64,000 nt of DNA from Olsenella_K sp050953285 (GCA_050953285.1 JBMNMK010000002.1:434001-498000), one strand, 5' to 3'; positions 34,111-42,603 are shown, counted from the stretch's first letter. Notes: a model not told the origin generated them from the sequence alone. Numbers and translations are program-made.

Positions 34111-35259
34111 ATGAGTGAGCTGAGCATAGTGAATCTCAACAAGCGATGGAAGGGCAGCTCAAAGAGCGTGCTTGAAGATATCAACTTGACCGTGGGGCGT
34201 GACTTCTGTGTCCTTCTGGGCCCTTCGGGAAGTGGAAAGTCCACGCTGCTGAGAACGATTGCTGGCCTAGAGGAGCCAGATAGCGGTCGCATTTTCATCA
34301 ACGGGACCGATGTGACCGATCGCGCGCCCCAGGACAGAAAAATTGGCATGGTGTTTCAAAACTATGCGCTGTTCCCCCACATGGCCATCGGCGCCAACGC
34401 GGAGTTTCCACTCAAGGTGCAGCACATGCGCCGTGACGCGCGCAAGCGTACGGTGAGCGATGTGCTTAAAGATCTTGAGATAGCTGACGTGCGCAAGCGC
34501 CATCCCTACATGCTTTCTGGCGGTCAGCGCCAGCGGGCGGCTATGGCGCGCGCAATGGTGCAGGAAAACGAGGTCTATCTCTTTGATGAGCCCATGTCAA
34601 ACCTGGATGAATCCCTGCGAGCGCGCTTGCGGCCAGAGATCCAAGAGGAGTTTGAGCGCCTCCAGGTGCCGTTTCTCTACGTCACGCACGACCAGGTAGA
34701 TGCGCTCACGCTAGCGACAAAAGTTGCCATTATGGCCGAGGGTCGGATTGTGCAGGTGGGGATGCCGCAGGAGGTCTATGAGCATCCTGCGACCATTTTT
34801 GTTGCAGAATTTATGGGCAACGCACCGATGAACATCTGCCCCTGCACGTTTGGGCACGTCGCTCGCGCCGCGAACGCCGCCAGCGCTGGGCGAGAAGGCC
34901 GTGCGGCTGAGATCGGCTTGGGTGGGCTGACGTTTGCGCTGCCGCAGGGGTTCTCGCTGCCAGTCGGCGGCGACGCGCAGGATGTAGGCGCGATTTCCTA
35001 CAAGATAGGTTTTCGGCCAGAAGACGTTCTTCTCGCCCGACCTGATGATTCGATACCTTGCCTTGAGCTGACAGGTATCTTGCGGGATTTTGAGTACGCA
35101 GGCACTCACCTCACGCTCAAGGTGTTGGTGGGGACAGAAGAGGTGCGCGTTCACTCGTCGACCCATGTGCGCGCCTCGCTTAACCAGCGCTCATCCTTAT
35201 GGGTGCGGCAAGATCGGCTGCATGTATTTGATGCCGCGTCCGGTCTCTGCCTGATGTAG
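34111..35259 (+). CDS. Second MalK/PotA-type ABC ATPase
   Basis: This 382-residue ATPase shows Walker A GPSGSGKSTLLRTIAGL, signature MLSGGQRQRAAMARAM, Walker B VYLFDEPMSNLDESL and switch His YVTHDQVDALTL, with a TOBE-like C-terminal domain. No permease or binding protein stands next to it, so it either shares the importer 4-8 kb upstream or serves a distant transporter. GC rises slightly here. AAGGAAGGCC precedes ATG 34111. The 123-base gap before it contains short repeats but no clear terminator. Confidence 0.85.
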   Translation: MSELSIVNLNKRWKGSSKSVLEDINLTVGRDFCVLLGPSGSGKSTLLRTIAGLEEPDSGRIFINGTDVTDRAPQDRKIGMVFQNYALFPHMAIGANAEFPLKVQHMRRDARKRTVSDVLKDLEIADVRKRHPYMLSGGQRQRAAMARAMVQENEVYLFDEPMSNLDESLRARLRPEIQEEFERLQVPFLYVTHDQVDALTLATKVAIMAEGRIVQVGMPQEVYEHPATIFVAEFMGNAPMNICPCTFGHVARAANAASAGREGRAAEIGLGGLTFALPQGFSLPVGGDAQDVGAISYKIGFRPEDVLLARPDDSIPCLELTGILRDFEYAGTHLTLKVLVGTEEVRVHSSTHVRASLNQRSSLWVRQDRLHVFDAASGLCLM

Positions 35260-35271
35260 GCGGTGTTGTGT

Positions 35272-36192
35272 ATGGAGAGATCTCTTGTTGATACCGTCCT
35301 TACCAGCGATAGAATACATGTCTCGCCCATTGGTGGACAGAGTACACTGTTTGATTTTTGCTGCATGGGTCGGCTGACCGTGGCAGAGACGCTGGGCTTT
35401 AAGACGGAGCAGGCAACCGAGCTTTTGCGTGTGGTGACACCGGGGCAACTGAGTGATGGCAAACATCCCGATACCAGGGCATTTTGGGCTGACGACGAGC
35501 GCGTCCGCGCGGAGTTGCAGAGCCTTGCGTGGCTAAAAGGTGTGCATGACGACGGCGGCGGTGAAGAGAGCCAGGTGCCGTTTCATGGCGGTGGCTGCTT
35601 TGGCCCGCTCACGTTGGTGTCAGACATTTTGGGAGCCGATCGGCTGCTCAGGATGGTGCTGAAAGAGCCCAAACAAGTGGAGGCGCTCTTGGACTACGTG
35701 ACCGAATTTCTGGTGTTTCTTGCCATGCAAGAGGCAGCGGCCGGCCAAGATCTCTTCTGGATTGCCGAACCCGTAGCATCGCTTTTGGCGCCAAAGAAAC
35801 TGTGGGACTTCTGCGGCAAGTGGATTCACCAGATCTATGAGGCCGCAGAGGCACCGGGCGTCTTGCATGTGTGTGGTAAGACGGACCGGCACACCGAGGG
35901 GCTGCTCCAGGCGGGAGCTTGCGTCTTGAGCATCGACTACCTCACGGATATGCCGCGCTGTCTGAAAGAAACGACGGAAAAAGCTCTGGTCATGGGCAAT
36001 ATCAGCCCCATGCTTATGCGGGATGAGGGCGCGGAGGCGGTGAGGCGCGCCACCGATGTTCTTCTCGACCAATGTAGTCCCTTCCCCAATTTCATTTTGG
36101 GGACCGGCTGCGCCATGATCCATGAGACGCCGGAAGAAAACGTGCAAGTCCTCTTTGACGAGGCCGCTAAACGACGAAAGGCAACCATATGA
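35272..36192 (+). CDS. Uroporphyrinogen decarboxylase-like (MtaA/CmuA-type) protein
   Basis: This 306-residue protein belongs to the URO-D superfamily, which includes corrinoid methyltransferases (MtaA, CmuA) and demethylases. HVCGKT near residue 200 and Cys in GTGCAM near 280 correspond to the His/Cys zinc-ligand positions of MtaA-type methyltransferases rather than to heme-pathway HemE, and the length is shorter than HemE. ATG 35272 is taken; GTG 35263 is possible. It overlaps the reductase gene by four bases (ATGA), so the two are translated together. A methyl- or corrinoid-linked role is inferred from family; the substrate is unknown. Confidence 0.75.
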   Translation: MERSLVDTVLTSDRIHVSPIGGQSTLFDFCCMGRLTVAETLGFKTEQATELLRVVTPGQLSDGKHPDTRAFWADDERVRAELQSLAWLKGVHDDGGGEESQVPFHGGGCFGPLTLVSDILGADRLLRMVLKEPKQVEALLDYVTEFLVFLAMQEAAAGQDLFWIAEPVASLLAPKKLWDFCGKWIHQIYEAAEAPGVLHVCGKTDRHTEGLLQAGACVLSIDYLTDMPRCLKETTEKALVMGNISPMLMRDEGAEAVRRATDVLLDQCSPFPNFILGTGCAMIHETPEENVQVLFDEAAKRRKATI

Positions 36193-37346
36193 GGAACGAG
36201 TTGCCCATAAATTTTGAACAGTTCTCGGACGCCAGAAAAAAAGGCTTCCTTGAGGCAAAAAAGCTCAAGGAGGACGGCGGACTGCTGGCGGGAACGTTTT
36301 GCACCTACACGCCACTGGAAGTTTTTGATGCGGCGGGCATGTATTCGGTGAGCCTGTGCGCGTCCAGTGACGAGACCATCGCTGATGCCGAGAAGGACTT
36401 GCCCAAGTGGCTCTGTCCGCTCATCAAGTCGAGCTACGGCTTCATCGTGTCCGATAAATGCCCTTACGCGCACTTTGCCGACATCATTGTGGGAGAGACC
36501 ACCTGCGACGGCAAAAAGAAGATGTACGAGCTTTTGAGCCGCACCAAGAATGTGCACGTTATGCAGCTGCCTCAGTCAAACAATCGCACGGAGGACCTGG
36601 ACTGTTGGACGCAAGAGATTCATAGTTTGATAGAGCTCCTGGAGCAGCAGTTTGGCGTGTCCATCACAGACGAGAAGCTCAGAGCAGCCGTGAAGTGGCG
36701 AAATGAGCTGCGGCGCCGTGAAATGGCGCTCATGGAGATGCAGCAAACGGTGCCGCCTGCCATGGAAATGCGTGACCTCTTTGAGGTGCTCAACAGCATC
36801 AATTTCAGTTTTGATCACCCCGAGTCGATGCGGAAGCTGTCGGAGCTCCAAGACGAAGTCACTTCTTGCTATATGCACGGCGACCATCCCGTGGCGACTG
36901 ATCGCGCGCGCATCCTCATCACCGGATGTCCGACTGGCGGCGTGGTGGACAAAACCATTGGCGCTATCGAGAAGAACGGTGGCGTTGTGGTGTGCATGGA
37001 AAACTGCAACGGCATCAAGGGGGCACAGAATCTGATTGATGAGGATGCTGATGATATCGTACGAGCAATTGCGGCGCGCTACCTCAAGATTCCGTGCTCG
37101 GTGATGTCGCCTAATTCGGGGCGGATTGAGTCCATCCGCCGGCTGTGCAAAGACTACAAGGTAGATGCCATTGTGGACATCACGCTTCTGGGGTGTCATA
37201 CCTATGGCGTGGAAACTGCGCTCATAAGTCAGACGGCGGAGGAGATGGGTGTGCCATATCTTGCGCTAGAGACCGACTATTCGCACACCGACGACGGCAT
37301 GCTGTTGACGCGGCTGTCGGCGCTCATTGAGATGGTGCGTAACTAG
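36189..37346 (+). CDS. Double-cubane-cluster reductase, YjiM family (2-hydroxyacyl-CoA dehydratase superfamily)
   Basis: This 385-residue iron-sulfur protein matches the YjiM/DCCP pattern: FCTYTPLEVFDAAGMY, WLCPLIKSSYGFIVSDKCPY, VGETTCDGKKKMYELL, TGCPTGG, CMENCNGIKG and LGCHTYGVE. These cysteines bind clusters. Characterised DCCP proteins carry an [8Fe-9S] double cubane and reduce small molecules at very low potential when energised by an ATPase activator. No activator (BadF/YjiL type) is encoded nearby. It is translationally coupled to the URO-D-like protein, as in some anaerobes. The physiological substrate is unknown. Confidence 0.85.
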   Translation: MRNELPINFEQFSDARKKGFLEAKKLKEDGGLLAGTFCTYTPLEVFDAAGMYSVSLCASSDETIADAEKDLPKWLCPLIKSSYGFIVSDKCPYAHFADIIVGETTCDGKKKMYELLSRTKNVHVMQLPQSNNRTEDLDCWTQEIHSLIELLEQQFGVSITDEKLRAAVKWRNELRRREMALMEMQQTVPPAMEMRDLFEVLNSINFSFDHPESMRKLSELQDEVTSCYMHGDHPVATDRARILITGCPTGGVVDKTIGAIEKNGGVVVCMENCNGIKGAQNLIDEDADDIVRAIAARYLKIPCSVMSPNSGRIESIRRLCKDYKVDAIVDITLLGCHTYGVETALISQTAEEMGVPYLALETDYSHTDDGMLLTRLSALIEMVRN

Positions 37347-37445
37347 TGGGAGTCGAGTACATGAGCCACGCATTTGCAAAGGACCTATTGGCAAAGGGCA
37401 TTTGGCAAAGGGCATTTTGCAAAAAGAGCATAGTGCAAAAACTTA

Positions 37446-37473
37446 ATGAGAAAAGGGCACCTATGGTGCCCTT
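37446..37473 (-). terminator. Terminator of the tRNA unit, copy B
   Basis: Same minus-strand hairpin as copy A (AAGGGCACC-AT-AGGTGCCCTT then TTCTC). Confidence 0.8.
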
Positions 37474-37483
37474 AGTAAATACA

Positions 37484-37557
37484 TGGAGGCGAGACCCGGA
37501 TTCGAACCGGGGATAAAGGCTTTGCAGGCCTCTGCCTTACCACTTGGCCATCTCGCC
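37484..37557 (-). tRNA. tRNA-Cys (anticodon GCA), copy B
   Basis: Identical to the tRNA at 10550-10623 over all 74 bases, including the encoded CCA. Confidence 0.95.
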
Positions 37558-37611
37558 ATGATGCCACGCTATGAAAAAGGCCGATATGCAATTACCGGCC
37601 CCAAGAATACA

Positions 37612-37687
37612 TGGAGCGGGCTACGGGGATCGAACCCGCGACCTCCACCTTGGCAAGGTGGCGCGCTACCAACTGCGCTAAGCCCGC
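37612..37687 (-). tRNA. tRNA-Gly (anticodon GCC), copy B
   Basis: Identical to the tRNA at 10678-10753 over all 76 bases, including the encoded CCA. Confidence 0.95.
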
Positions 37688-37699
37688 GTGCGAGAAAAG

Positions 37700-37728
37700 A
37701 TTATGCGGCATGTTCGTTCTGTTTGCAA
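37700..37728 (-). promoter_or_regulatory. Promoter of tRNA-Gly/tRNA-Cys, copy B
   Basis: TTGCAA-17-CATAAT on the minus strand, as in copy A. The rest of the 322-base gap to 38009 holds the end of the repeat, a small hairpin (GTGCGCT/AGCGCAC, 37921-37939) and the AAGGAG site of the next gene. Confidence 0.7.
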
Positions 37729-38009
37729 GCCCCAATTACAAGAAATTTGAAGTCGGTATGTGGGTTTCATCATATTTGCAGGTAGAAGGTGGTATGCGCA
37801 GGCGTGGCTTGGATACTGGTAGTCAGTGCTTCCATGCACGACCCGCAGCGATGCGTGTGCTGCTACGTCTAACACCCGCCGGAGCAGCACCCGCGTGGGA
37901 CACGCGCAAAGTCCGCAAATGTGCGCTGCATCAGCGCACTACGTGAAGAATCCTTGCACGGCGACAGATTCGCTAGCATGGTAAGCTGCAACAACATGAA
38001 GGAGCAGCC

Positions 38010-39290
38010 GTGCCAGAACAAGCACACAACATGTCACACCACATCCAACCAGCAAGCGAGCAGCCCGCAGCGCCGCACGCGCCCGTCTATCTGGACTACG
38101 CCGCGGCAACGCCAATGCTGCCAGAGGTAGTGGAGGCCATGAGCTCCTACTTCACGCAGCGGTTCTACAACCCATCGGCTCCCTACGCTCTGGCGCGTGG
38201 CGTCCGCAATGACCTCGACGAGGCGCGCGCACTTCTCGCCCAAGAGATGGGTACCCGAGCGGACACCATCACGCTGACGGCGGGCGCCACGGAGGCAAAC
38301 AACCTGGCCATGGCCGTGGCGTCGCCGGATGCGCATGTGGTGAGCTGCGCAATTGAGCACGAGAGCGTGCTGGCGTGCGTGAAGGCGCGCCCGCACACCA
38401 TCGTGGCCGTGGGGCCGGACGGCCGCGTGGACCCGGCGGCGGTGGAGGCCGCCATTACGCCGCGGACAGAACTGGTGAGCATTGCGCTTGCAAATGGCGA
38501 GATCGGGACCATCCAGCCCATGCGAGAGATTGCAGCCGTGGTGGCGCGTGAGCGGGCGCGGCGCCTGGAAGCGGGCGAGAAACGCGTGCTCTGGCTACAT
38601 ACCGACGCATCGCAGGCGGCGGGCTATCTTTCCGTGAACGTCACGTCGCTGGGGGCGGACATGGTGACGCTTTCTGCCGCCAAGGTCTATGGGCCTAAGC
38701 AGGTAGGGCTCCTGTGGGCAGCCGACGGAGTGGTCCTGAAGCCATTGGTGCTAGGGGGCGGGCAAGAGGGCGGCGTGCGCTCGGGTACAGAAAATGTTGC
38801 CGGAGCCATTGGCTTTGCTCGCGCGCTGACGCTGGCGCAAGCTAGGCGCAAGGATGAGACAAGACGGCTGCAAGCTCTGACGGCGGCTGTTCGCCGGCGG
38901 CTTGTGGCGGAGTTTCCTGCGGCGGTGATTTCGGGGCCACATGCGCCTAAGAAGCGCTTGCCCAACATTGTGCATGTTTCGTTTCCGGGGATCGAGGCCA
39001 GGCGACTGGTGATTATGTTGGAACAAGAGGGTATTTCTGTTGGCACGGGGTCGGCGTGCGCGGCCAGCCGCATGCGTGTGTCGCACGTGTTAGACGCCAT
39101 CGGTCTGCCGCGCTCTGTCTCTCAGGGCAGCTTGCGCATTGCGTTGGGCGCACCTTCGGCCGAGGAAGACGTGATGTGGGCGTGCGAGAAGATCTGCGCG
39201 GCAGCACACGCGGAGTACGCGCGCTTGGGCATCGTGGAGGCGGATCTGGCAGCGAGCGGCGCGGACGCGCGCGGCCAGCGCGCGGAGTGA
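38010..39290 (+). CDS. Cysteine desulfurase (NifS/IscS family)
   Basis: This 426-residue PLP enzyme takes sulfur from cysteine as a persulfide. Seen are YLDYAAATPM at the start, SCAIEHESVL, LHTDASQAAGY, the PLP Lys in LSAAKVYGPK, and the persulfide Cys in GTGSACAASRM, placing it in the IscS-like group with an active-site Cys loop. The residue before the PLP Lys is Ala, whereas most family members have His. GTG 38010 follows AAGGAGCAGCC. mnmA starts 46 bases downstream, so it most likely supplies sulfur for tRNA 2-thiouridine. Confidence 0.9.
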   Translation: MPEQAHNMSHHIQPASEQPAAPHAPVYLDYAAATPMLPEVVEAMSSYFTQRFYNPSAPYALARGVRNDLDEARALLAQEMGTRADTITLTAGATEANNLAMAVASPDAHVVSCAIEHESVLACVKARPHTIVAVGPDGRVDPAAVEAAITPRTELVSIALANGEIGTIQPMREIAAVVARERARRLEAGEKRVLWLHTDASQAAGYLSVNVTSLGADMVTLSAAKVYGPKQVGLLWAADGVVLKPLVLGGGQEGGVRSGTENVAGAIGFARALTLAQARRKDETRRLQALTAAVRRRLVAEFPAAVISGPHAPKKRLPNIVHVSFPGIEARRLVIMLEQEGISVGTGSACAASRMRVSHVLDAIGLPRSVSQGSLRIALGAPSAEEDVMWACEKICAAAHAEYARLGIVEADLAASGADARGQRAE

Positions 39291-39322
39291 ACGTGGCAAG
39301 CACGTGGCAAGCACGTGGCAAG
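39291..39322 (+). repeat. 11-bp tandem repeat, three copies
   Basis: ACGTGGCAAGC is repeated at 39291, 39302 and 39313 (last copy cut by one base), filling the gap between the desulfurase stop and the mnmA ribosome-binding site. Confidence 0.85.
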
Positions 39323-39336
39323 AAGGGATGCGTAGT

Positions 39337-40512
39337 ATGAAACAGAGCGTGTATGTGGGCATGAGCGGCGGTGTGGACTCGGCGCTTTCGGCAGCGCTGC
39401 TGCTTGAGCAGGGCTATGATGTACATGCCATCTACATGCGCAATTGGTCGCGAGATCTTCCGGGTTTCAAGTGCACATGGGCCGATGACCTGGCAGATGC
39501 CGAGCGCGTTGCCGTTATGCTGGGCATTGATCTTGATGTGTGGGACTGCGAGCAAGAATACAAAGAGACCGTTGTAGATTACCTGGTAGATGCCTACGCA
39601 CACGGCTATACGCCCAATCCAGATGTCATGTGCAACCAAACGGTGAAGTTTGGCACGTTTGCGGACCGCGCGTTTGCGGCTGGTGCAGATTACATTGCAA
39701 CGGGTCACTACGCGCGCCGAAAAGGCGCCTTGGGAGCGCCGACGGCAGGTCTTTCTCGCGCATGCGACGAACACAAGGATCAGACCTACTTTCTCTGGCG
39801 CGTTCCTGGCACGATTCTTGCACGTACCTTGTTTCCCGTGGGCGATATTGTGGACAAGGTAACCGTGCGCCAGATGTGTGCCGAGCGCGGGCTGGGCATA
39901 GAAAAGAAGCCGGATTCTGACGGAATCTGTTTCATTGGCGAGGTGGGAATTCGCACGTTTTTGCTGGACACGCTGAGCCGCAAGGCGGGAGACATCGTGG
40001 AGTGGGAAACCGGTCGTACGCTGGGCCGTCACGACGGCGCCTTTCTCTTTACCGTGGGCCAGCGCAAGGGACTAAATTTAGGCGGCGGTCCTGCGCGCTA
40101 TGTTGTGGCAACGGATACCGACGCAAACGTGGTCTATGTGACGGCTGACAAGAAGTGTGCCGGCCTCTGGACAGAAGAGCTCACGCTGACCGATGCGCAT
40201 TTCATCTCTGGTCAGGCGCCGGAGCCTGGCCGCTACCAGGTGCGAACGCGCCACACAGGCCAGCTACGCTGGGCATATGTCGAGAAGATTGCGGACGCAG
40301 CCGGGTCTGCGGCGCCTGCTTCAGCACCAGCTGCGCCAACGCAATCCGCGCCAGTACCAGCGGGCGAGAAGAACATGCGCTTGCGCGTGTGTTTTGATGA
40401 GCCAGTGCAGCGCGTTGCTCCTGGTCAGAGCTGCGTTATCTACGACGGCATCGACTGCTTGGGAGGCGGCATCATCGAGCCGGACCCCCATGCGCTTCCT
40501 GCCTGGTTGTAG
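39337..40512 (+). CDS. mnmA: tRNA-specific 2-thiouridylase MnmA
   Basis: This 391-residue enzyme adds sulfur to U34 of Lys, Glu and Gln tRNAs. The PP-loop GMSGGVDSALSAALL is at the N-terminus. The catalytic Cys pair is in NPDVMCNQTVKFG and SDGICFIGE, and FTVGQRKGL and GGG..YVV segments of the central domain are present. A low-complexity Ala/Pro/Ser insertion (about 320-345) lies in the C-terminal barrel. ATG 39337 is preferred, with GAAGGG upstream; ATG 39328 in the same frame is too close to that site. The upstream cysteine desulfurase is its likely sulfur donor. Confidence 0.92.
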   Translation: MKQSVYVGMSGGVDSALSAALLLEQGYDVHAIYMRNWSRDLPGFKCTWADDLADAERVAVMLGIDLDVWDCEQEYKETVVDYLVDAYAHGYTPNPDVMCNQTVKFGTFADRAFAAGADYIATGHYARRKGALGAPTAGLSRACDEHKDQTYFLWRVPGTILARTLFPVGDIVDKVTVRQMCAERGLGIEKKPDSDGICFIGEVGIRTFLLDTLSRKAGDIVEWETGRTLGRHDGAFLFTVGQRKGLNLGGGPARYVVATDTDANVVYVTADKKCAGLWTEELTLTDAHFISGQAPEPGRYQVRTRHTGQLRWAYVEKIADAAGSAAPASAPAAPTQSAPVPAGEKNMRLRVCFDEPVQRVAPGQSCVIYDGIDCLGGGIIEPDPHALPAWL

Positions 40513-40586
40513 CAGCTGCGGCTAGCTGCTGGGAAGCTTGCGTCAAGCTGCAGGCAAGCTCTTGGCTGCACGCACGTGCCACAGCC

Positions 40587-41333
40587 TCACGCCACAAACA
40601 CGAGGGTCTTATCGTCAGAACGCGTAGCGTCAAAGGCATATGAGCGCTCGTTGAAGCATGTGAGCTCGTCGATGTCAGAGATGGCATGTTCGGCGCACCA
40701 GCGCATGAACGTGCCGCGTGCCGCCTTGGCCTCGGTTGACTTTTGGATGAGCTTGCCATCTTCTCGCACGGTGCAAAACAGGCAGGTCACAAGTGGTATC
40801 TCATGGACATAGGGCGCAATGGCGTGGCTGTACTCAACCGAGGCTAGGTTGATGACCGCGTCCGCATTCTTGCTTACAGCTTGCCAGAGTTTGTCGCCCC
40901 AGAATTCATAGAGGTTGCGCGAGCCAGGAAGTGAGAGCTTGGCTTGCATCTCTAGCCGGTAGGGCACCACTGCGTCTGTCGCGCGAAGGGCTCCGTAAAA
41001 ACCGGAGAGTATGTGCATATGCTCTTCAAGGTAGATAAGACTTTGATCATCTAGGACCTGGGGCGCAAGGTGTTGGTACTGGATGCCTTCGTATGCCAAC
41101 ACCGCCGCAGTCAGCGCAGAATCAAGATCCATGGTCTGGAATCGCTCGTAGTTGAGAGCGGCAAGCTTATCGGAACACTTCCAGAGCGCTTGTGCATCGG
41201 CCAAGCTTAGGGACTGTATTAGGTGCGCTAAGTGCTTGGTTTGCTGCAGAAAAACAGGTTCTGTGGTGGCGTAGGGAGGACCTTCTACCACGTTCATCTT
41301 CTTGGCGGGGGAGATCACGTAGGAAAGTTGCAT
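40587..41333 (-). CDS. yaaA: YaaA/UPF0246 family peroxide-stress protein
   Basis: This 248-residue protein opens with SYVISPAKKMN and contains LSGFYGALRATDAVVPYRLEM and NLASVEYSHAI, the hallmarks of the YaaA family. E. coli YaaA lowers intracellular iron damage during peroxide stress and binds DNA. ATG 41333 has AAGGA upstream. It begins one base after the stop of the phosphatase gene on the same strand, so the two are co-transcribed. Confidence 0.88.
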   Translation of the reverse strand: MQLSYVISPAKKMNVVEGPPYATTEPVFLQQTKHLAHLIQSLSLADAQALWKCSDKLAALNYERFQTMDLDSALTAAVLAYEGIQYQHLAPQVLDDQSLIYLEEHMHILSGFYGALRATDAVVPYRLEMQAKLSLPGSRNLYEFWGDKLWQAVSKNADAVINLASVEYSHAIAPYVHEIPLVTCLFCTVREDGKLIQKSTEAKAARGTFMRWCAEHAISDIDELTCFNERSYAFDATRSDDKTLVFVA

Positions 41334-41334
41334 G

Positions 41335-42270
41335 CTAGTGGTCCTTGCTCGCCACTCCAGCCGCGACACCCGCGCCCGCCACGCTGCCCGCCGGCCGAAC
41401 CGTAAATCCCAGATGACTTTGGGTGCTGCCCAGGCTCTTCTTGCCAAGATCTTCCGGACGGATAAGAAAGCGGTCTCTGAACTCGGCTAAACCGTCTGCA
41501 TCCAGGCCATATTCCTGTGCAAAGTAAGCGTCCAATGTGCCGTACTGCTGGTGGATCTCACAGAACACGCGCTCGCCAAACTCGCGGACGACGCCCTTGC
41601 TAAACTGTGCGGCAAGGCGCAGCTTGGGCATGGCCGTCATGATCTTGCGATGCCCGTCAATAAGCGCGCCCAGCTCACTTCTACGGTAGAGATTGGTGAG
41701 CACGTAAGAATCCACGGCGTCTTCCTCATCAAAGCCCAGCGCCGTCAAAATGAGCATAGCCGCAATACCCGTCCTGTCCTTGCCTTCGCTGCAGTGGAAC
41801 AGAAGCGGCGTGCATCCACTCTTGAGGCGAGAGAAAAGCTCCTGGTAGGCAGGGTTATCAAACGCAATCGAGCTATAGAGTTCCATGAGGGCGGACGTGA
41901 TGGAGCTCTCGGGATCAGAATCCACACGCCGCGGCGTAAAGAACAGCCGCAAAAGCCCGCCGACCGACATATTGATGTCCCGCCCGCGCCGGTCGATGGC
42001 GCCGCAAATGCGCTGCTGCTCAATGCCGTCAAGCGCGGGGTCGGGCAGGCGCTGTGCCTCCTTCTTGCTGCGCAGATCCAAGACATAGCGCAGGTGGAGA
42101 TCTGCCAGCTCCGCCAGCTCTTCTGCCGTAAACGTCCCCAGAGCCGCCGATCTATACACCAGCCCCTTGCGCATCACGCGACCTTCCGGCACCACATTGC
42201 CTCCCAAATCACGCAGGTTGCAGCTATCCCGAAAGCCCGGGACATATGTGGGTAGGTGCTTTAATTCCAT
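41335..42270 (-). CDS. Tyrosine-protein phosphatase (Y_phosphatase3 / LipA-type)
   Basis: This 311-residue enzyme has the CX5R active site HCSEGKDRTG (about 155-164) of dual-specificity bacterial tyrosine/lipid phosphatases, preceded by NLRDLGG and VLDLRSKKEA, which are typical of the family. The C-terminal tail (about 285-311) is Gly/Ala-rich and unlike the family. Targets could be phosphoproteins, for example the CpsD-type kinase, or phosphoinositides; nothing in sequence decides. ATG 42270 opens the yaaA operon. Confidence 0.85.
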   Translation of the reverse strand: MELKHLPTYVPGFRDSCNLRDLGGNVVPEGRVMRKGLVYRSAALGTFTAEELAELADLHLRYVLDLRSKKEAQRLPDPALDGIEQQRICGAIDRRGRDINMSVGGLLRLFFTPRRVDSDPESSITSALMELYSSIAFDNPAYQELFSRLKSGCTPLLFHCSEGKDRTGIAAMLILTALGFDEEDAVDSYVLTNLYRRSELGALIDGHRKIMTAMPKLRLAAQFSKGVVREFGERVFCEIHQQYGTLDAYFAQEYGLDADGLAEFRDRFLIRPEDLGKKSLGSTQSHLGFTVRPAGSVAGAGVAAGVASKDH

Positions 42271-42469
42271 CCTCGCAAATCCCCTTGAACGTCAATGTCT
42301 TGTCTGCATTACTATACCCAGCATACCGAGCACGCGCTTCTGGGCGATAAGTTCGTGAAAAAAGTGGCATATAATGGCGCCTTCGCGCGGCTCGCGTGTA
42401 CTGCCGGCGTGCGGGCACTGTCGGCGTGCGTGCGTGAGTTGTGAAGGCAAAAATTGCCCAAAATTTTTG

Positions 42470-42498
42470 TTGACCTGCTCCGTGGTTTCTCATAATAT
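42470..42498 (+). promoter_or_regulatory. Promoter of tRNA-Val
   Basis: TTGACC (42470-42475) and TAATAT (42493-42498) are 17 bases apart, 30 bases before the tRNA: a near-consensus promoter. Confidence 0.85.
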
Positions 42499-42528
42499 AT
42501 TCCTTGCTGCAACGCAGCAGACATATTC

Positions 42529-42603
42529 GGGCGTTTAGCTCAGGGGGAGAGCGCTTCCCTGACACGGAAGAGGTCAGAAGTTCAAATCTTCTAACGCCCA
42601 CCA
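42529..42603 (+). tRNA. tRNA-Val (anticodon GAC), probable ICE insertion site
   Basis: The acceptor arms GGGCGTT/AACGCCC pair, the anticodon stem CTTCC/GGAAG holds CTGACAC (GAC), the T arm reads AGTTCAAATCT, and CCA is encoded. GC-rich conjugative DNA begins soon after its 3' end, so it is the likely attachment gene. Confidence 0.94.

Larger units (their letters stand above)
37403..37817. repeat. Direct repeat copy B (tRNA-Gly/tRNA-Cys block)
   Basis: This is the second copy of the block at 10469-10883, same orientation, with A/T, G/T and T/G type differences at only about three positions. The similarity ends a few bases beyond GGCTTGGATACT. Confidence 0.93.

Noticed and set aside
39291..39322. 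CRISPR-like array
   Set aside because: Three 11-bp units without spacers form a simple tandem repeat. No CRISPR array was seen anywhere in the window.
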